DNA of 64,000 bases from Lithospermum erythrorhizon (Eukaryota; Streptophyta; Magnoliopsida; Boraginales; Boraginaceae): contig JADFUC010001995.1 of the NCBI GenBank assembly GCA_019722365.1, positions 434,001 through 498,000 of the forward strand, given 5' to 3'. How positions within the stretch are numbered: position 1 is the first letter of the stretch; every line of letters starts with the position of its first letter. The notes beneath the pieces are model-generated. The model did no database searches. It was not told the origin of the DNA and was given only the letters and a program-made list of their open reading frames with translations. Position numbers and translations under genes: made by a program. Positions 61,720 to 64,000 of the stretch are shown here, piece after piece.

Positions 61720-64000
61720 ACAGCCCAGATTACTATTGAGGGAAATATCTACCTCCTAGATTTTTTTAAATATCTATCTCCTAGATTTTTTTTGCAATCA
61801 ATGTGTAATCACCTTTTCTCTCTTTTTCCCAACTGTTTGTTTGATTTTTGTTCCAACTTGCTGCACAATTCGTACTATAAGTTACAACTTACAAGGTACA
61901 AATTGTAGTGGTTTCCATTTTTGTCCCAACTGTTTGTTTGATTTGTGTTCTTGTTTGCACTTATCAACTCACTTGGTTTGAGACTAGGGAATATAAGATT
62001 GAAAAAGTTCATGTATATATTAAGAGTAATTTTAAAAATGAACAATTACTTCGTTTATGTTTTTTCAAAAATTATGTAAATTGCTCCCTTAGTGTTCCAA
62101 AAGACCCCTACAAGTCATAACCCAAGAATCTTTGGAAACACATCTAGAGTGTTATTTGCACACTCTCGAAAGCTAATGGATAAATATAGTTGGGTGATAT
62201 GGGTCATGAATATATGAATACTCCTAGTTGCATAGTATTTGCCGGCCAAACAATTGCGTTCATCCAATAAAAAAAGCTTTCTTACTCATAAAGTACAAAT
62301 ATGCCATTATGATATTTGGGGGATGAATAGGTGAGTTATGGGGTCTGCTTAGCTGTCTAAATGCCGAAATTTACCAAACAGTGGGTTTGCATACCAGAAA
62401 AACGCCTGCTTTGTTGTTTAGGCAGTGAGGCAAACATGAGCTGCTTTAATCAATACAAAAGTGACCCCAATTCTATTAATTCATACTCATTACTCAACCA
62501 AAAGTGATGAGAATTGAGAAGGTGTGCCATGCTGGTTATATTTACTTAATTATGTTACTTGGTTATAAATGTAAAGAACTAAAGAAGTACGATGACATGT
62601 GTGTGTTCATTTAAGAAGACAATTGTGCAATTGGAAATAAGTTTTTTGTTCGTTAACGGTTAAATTTAATAATTAAAAATACAAATTATATCGTTTGTGA
62701 TATATTTTCTTTTTGTACATTTTAATACGTACCATTTTTAAAAAAAAATTATTAATGTCAATTATATAAACTTATTTTAAACTTTTAGGTAATGCAATGC
62801 CAAATTTGTTCGGCGAAATTTAGTGCAGCGTCCCAATTAAGTCACGTATAATAATTTTGATACGAGCTTTTATTGAATTTTTTGATTGTATCGTCTTCTG
62901 ATAGTGCGTTTATTAATGTGTCTGAATTTTATATTGAAATTGGAGTGCAATATGAAGATTAATGAGCGTTAATGAGCTTTCTGAATTAATTAATTGTAAC
63001 CGTTCTTACCGTGCCACCGTAGACATATATTTCAAAATGGGCATGATTGACTGTAGAAGATATCATGTGTTGTATTCGATGTATAAATTCATGATACATC
63101 AATAAAAATTTGATAGGTAATGTGTTCTTTTTAAAATTTGGATATACTAAATCAACATTGTGTAACACTCGGACGTATAAATATGTATCAGATTTAGTAT
63201 ATGGATTGTCAGTTGCGGAACCATGATAAAATACTTATTAAAAAAATATAGAAATTTAGGGGAGGGGGCGAACAATATCATTTTTGAAAAAACAACAATT
63301 TTTTTTAAAAAAAAACTCTTAATATAGTTATATTTTTTATAAAATTAAAGAAAGTGACTGTTTCCCTACACCTCCTAATTCCTCCACTAATTGTGACCGA
63401 CGGGGGGAGAGAGTTCCCATCAGGCCATCACTAAGGTTTGCGGGCATGCAACCCTTATTGGGCTGCTCTAGAGTCATCCGTTACAAAAAATTCAAGGTTC
63501 AAGCCCTTCTTAAGGAACAAGTCCAGAAACCCACCAAACTCTCTACTAGACAATTGTTGGTTTGAACTATCAAACTCTCAAGCCCCAACATCCAGGATTC
63601 CAGGCTCATCCACTTGAATCTTCGAATTTTCGATAGTGTAAAAACGAAAGTAATACGATTTATTAATGATACAGTTCATTATGCATTCAATTTTAATAAA
63701 AAAGTATCACTTCTGCGTTAAATTCTTGTCGTGTAGTTAAAAAGTATTTTATTAAGTAATTGTTATGAATATAATGGAAACAATCTAGTCGCTTGAGAGA
63801 GAATAATAAGCAAGGAGGAGAATATCTTTATTGCCTTGTGTTGTTGTGTAGAATCTGATATAATGAGTTATTACATTTATAGGTTTATAAGATCTGATAA
63901 TAAGATAAGCCCAGTAATTTGGTAAATAAATTGCTTTTAGTTGCTTCTTCAAATGAGTTGTTAGTTTTTTGGTAAGCGAAGATGTTTAGTTAATGATACA
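61720..64000. other. Intergenic end of window, no gene seen
   Basis: AT-rich with two short open frames in tandem (61696-61908 and 61908-62120) that share the words CCCAACTGTTTGTTTGAT near 61828 and 61926, a small local duplication rather than coding evidence. A poly-T and A tract lies at 63298-63318. 63360-63620 is slightly GC-richer. No RNA gene or domain was recognised. Confidence 0.45.

Overview
This window looks like nuclear DNA from a flowering plant, probably a eudicot. The genes are split by GT-AG introns, the spacers are AT-rich, plant-specific families are present (WAT1/EamA transporter, pseudo-response regulator with CCT motif, DMR6-type 2-oxoglutarate oxygenase, plant HMA protein), and Copia, LINE and CACTA-type elements fill the gaps. 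There is no sign of prokaryotic, organellar or viral gene organisation. Exon models below were built by hand from splice signals and frame; four of them close in frame exactly, which supports them strongly.

Layout. 109-1490 (+): 3' half of a mitochondrial stomatin-like (SPFH) protein gene. 2760-5126 (+): complete seven-exon WAT1-related/EamA transporter. 5734-14956 (+): small heavy-metal-associated (HMA) domain gene split in its second exon by an 8.5 kb Copia retrotransposon lying on the minus strand. That Copia carries a second, nested LTR element (11367-14368) and another insertion in its own left LTR. 17546-17701 (+): possible 51-residue peptide gene. 18.9-25.3 kb: tandem and dispersed short repeats, no credible gene. 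25385-32003 (+): full-length but decayed Copia element. 32-36.4 kb: repeat-like sequence, including an AC-rich block. 38852-45187 (-): complete four-exon DMR6-like 2-oxoglutarate/Fe(II) oxygenase with a 4.7 kb second intron holding a CACTA-type terminus. 48727-49990 (-): internally deleted LINE. 52700-57252 (-): complete eight-exon pseudo-response regulator of the PRR5/PRR9 clade, with circadian-type motifs upstream. 58221-60745: short LTR element retaining only gag. About 61.6 kb: small foldback element. The last 2 kb shows nothing identifiable.

The genes do not form a pathway or cluster; they are independent single-copy-type plant genes separated by transposons. The main biological story is structural: stacked insertions that have broken an HMA gene. 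The repeat-rich blocks also have a strange texture. Stretches of near-identical repeat copy alternate abruptly with CG-rich, shredded sequence. This may be uneven assembly polishing rather than natural decay, and it limits what can be read from 6.35-14.3, 18.3-20.3, 25.4-37.6, 39.9-42.5, 48.1-48.6, 50.7-51.6 and 58.2-60.7 kb.
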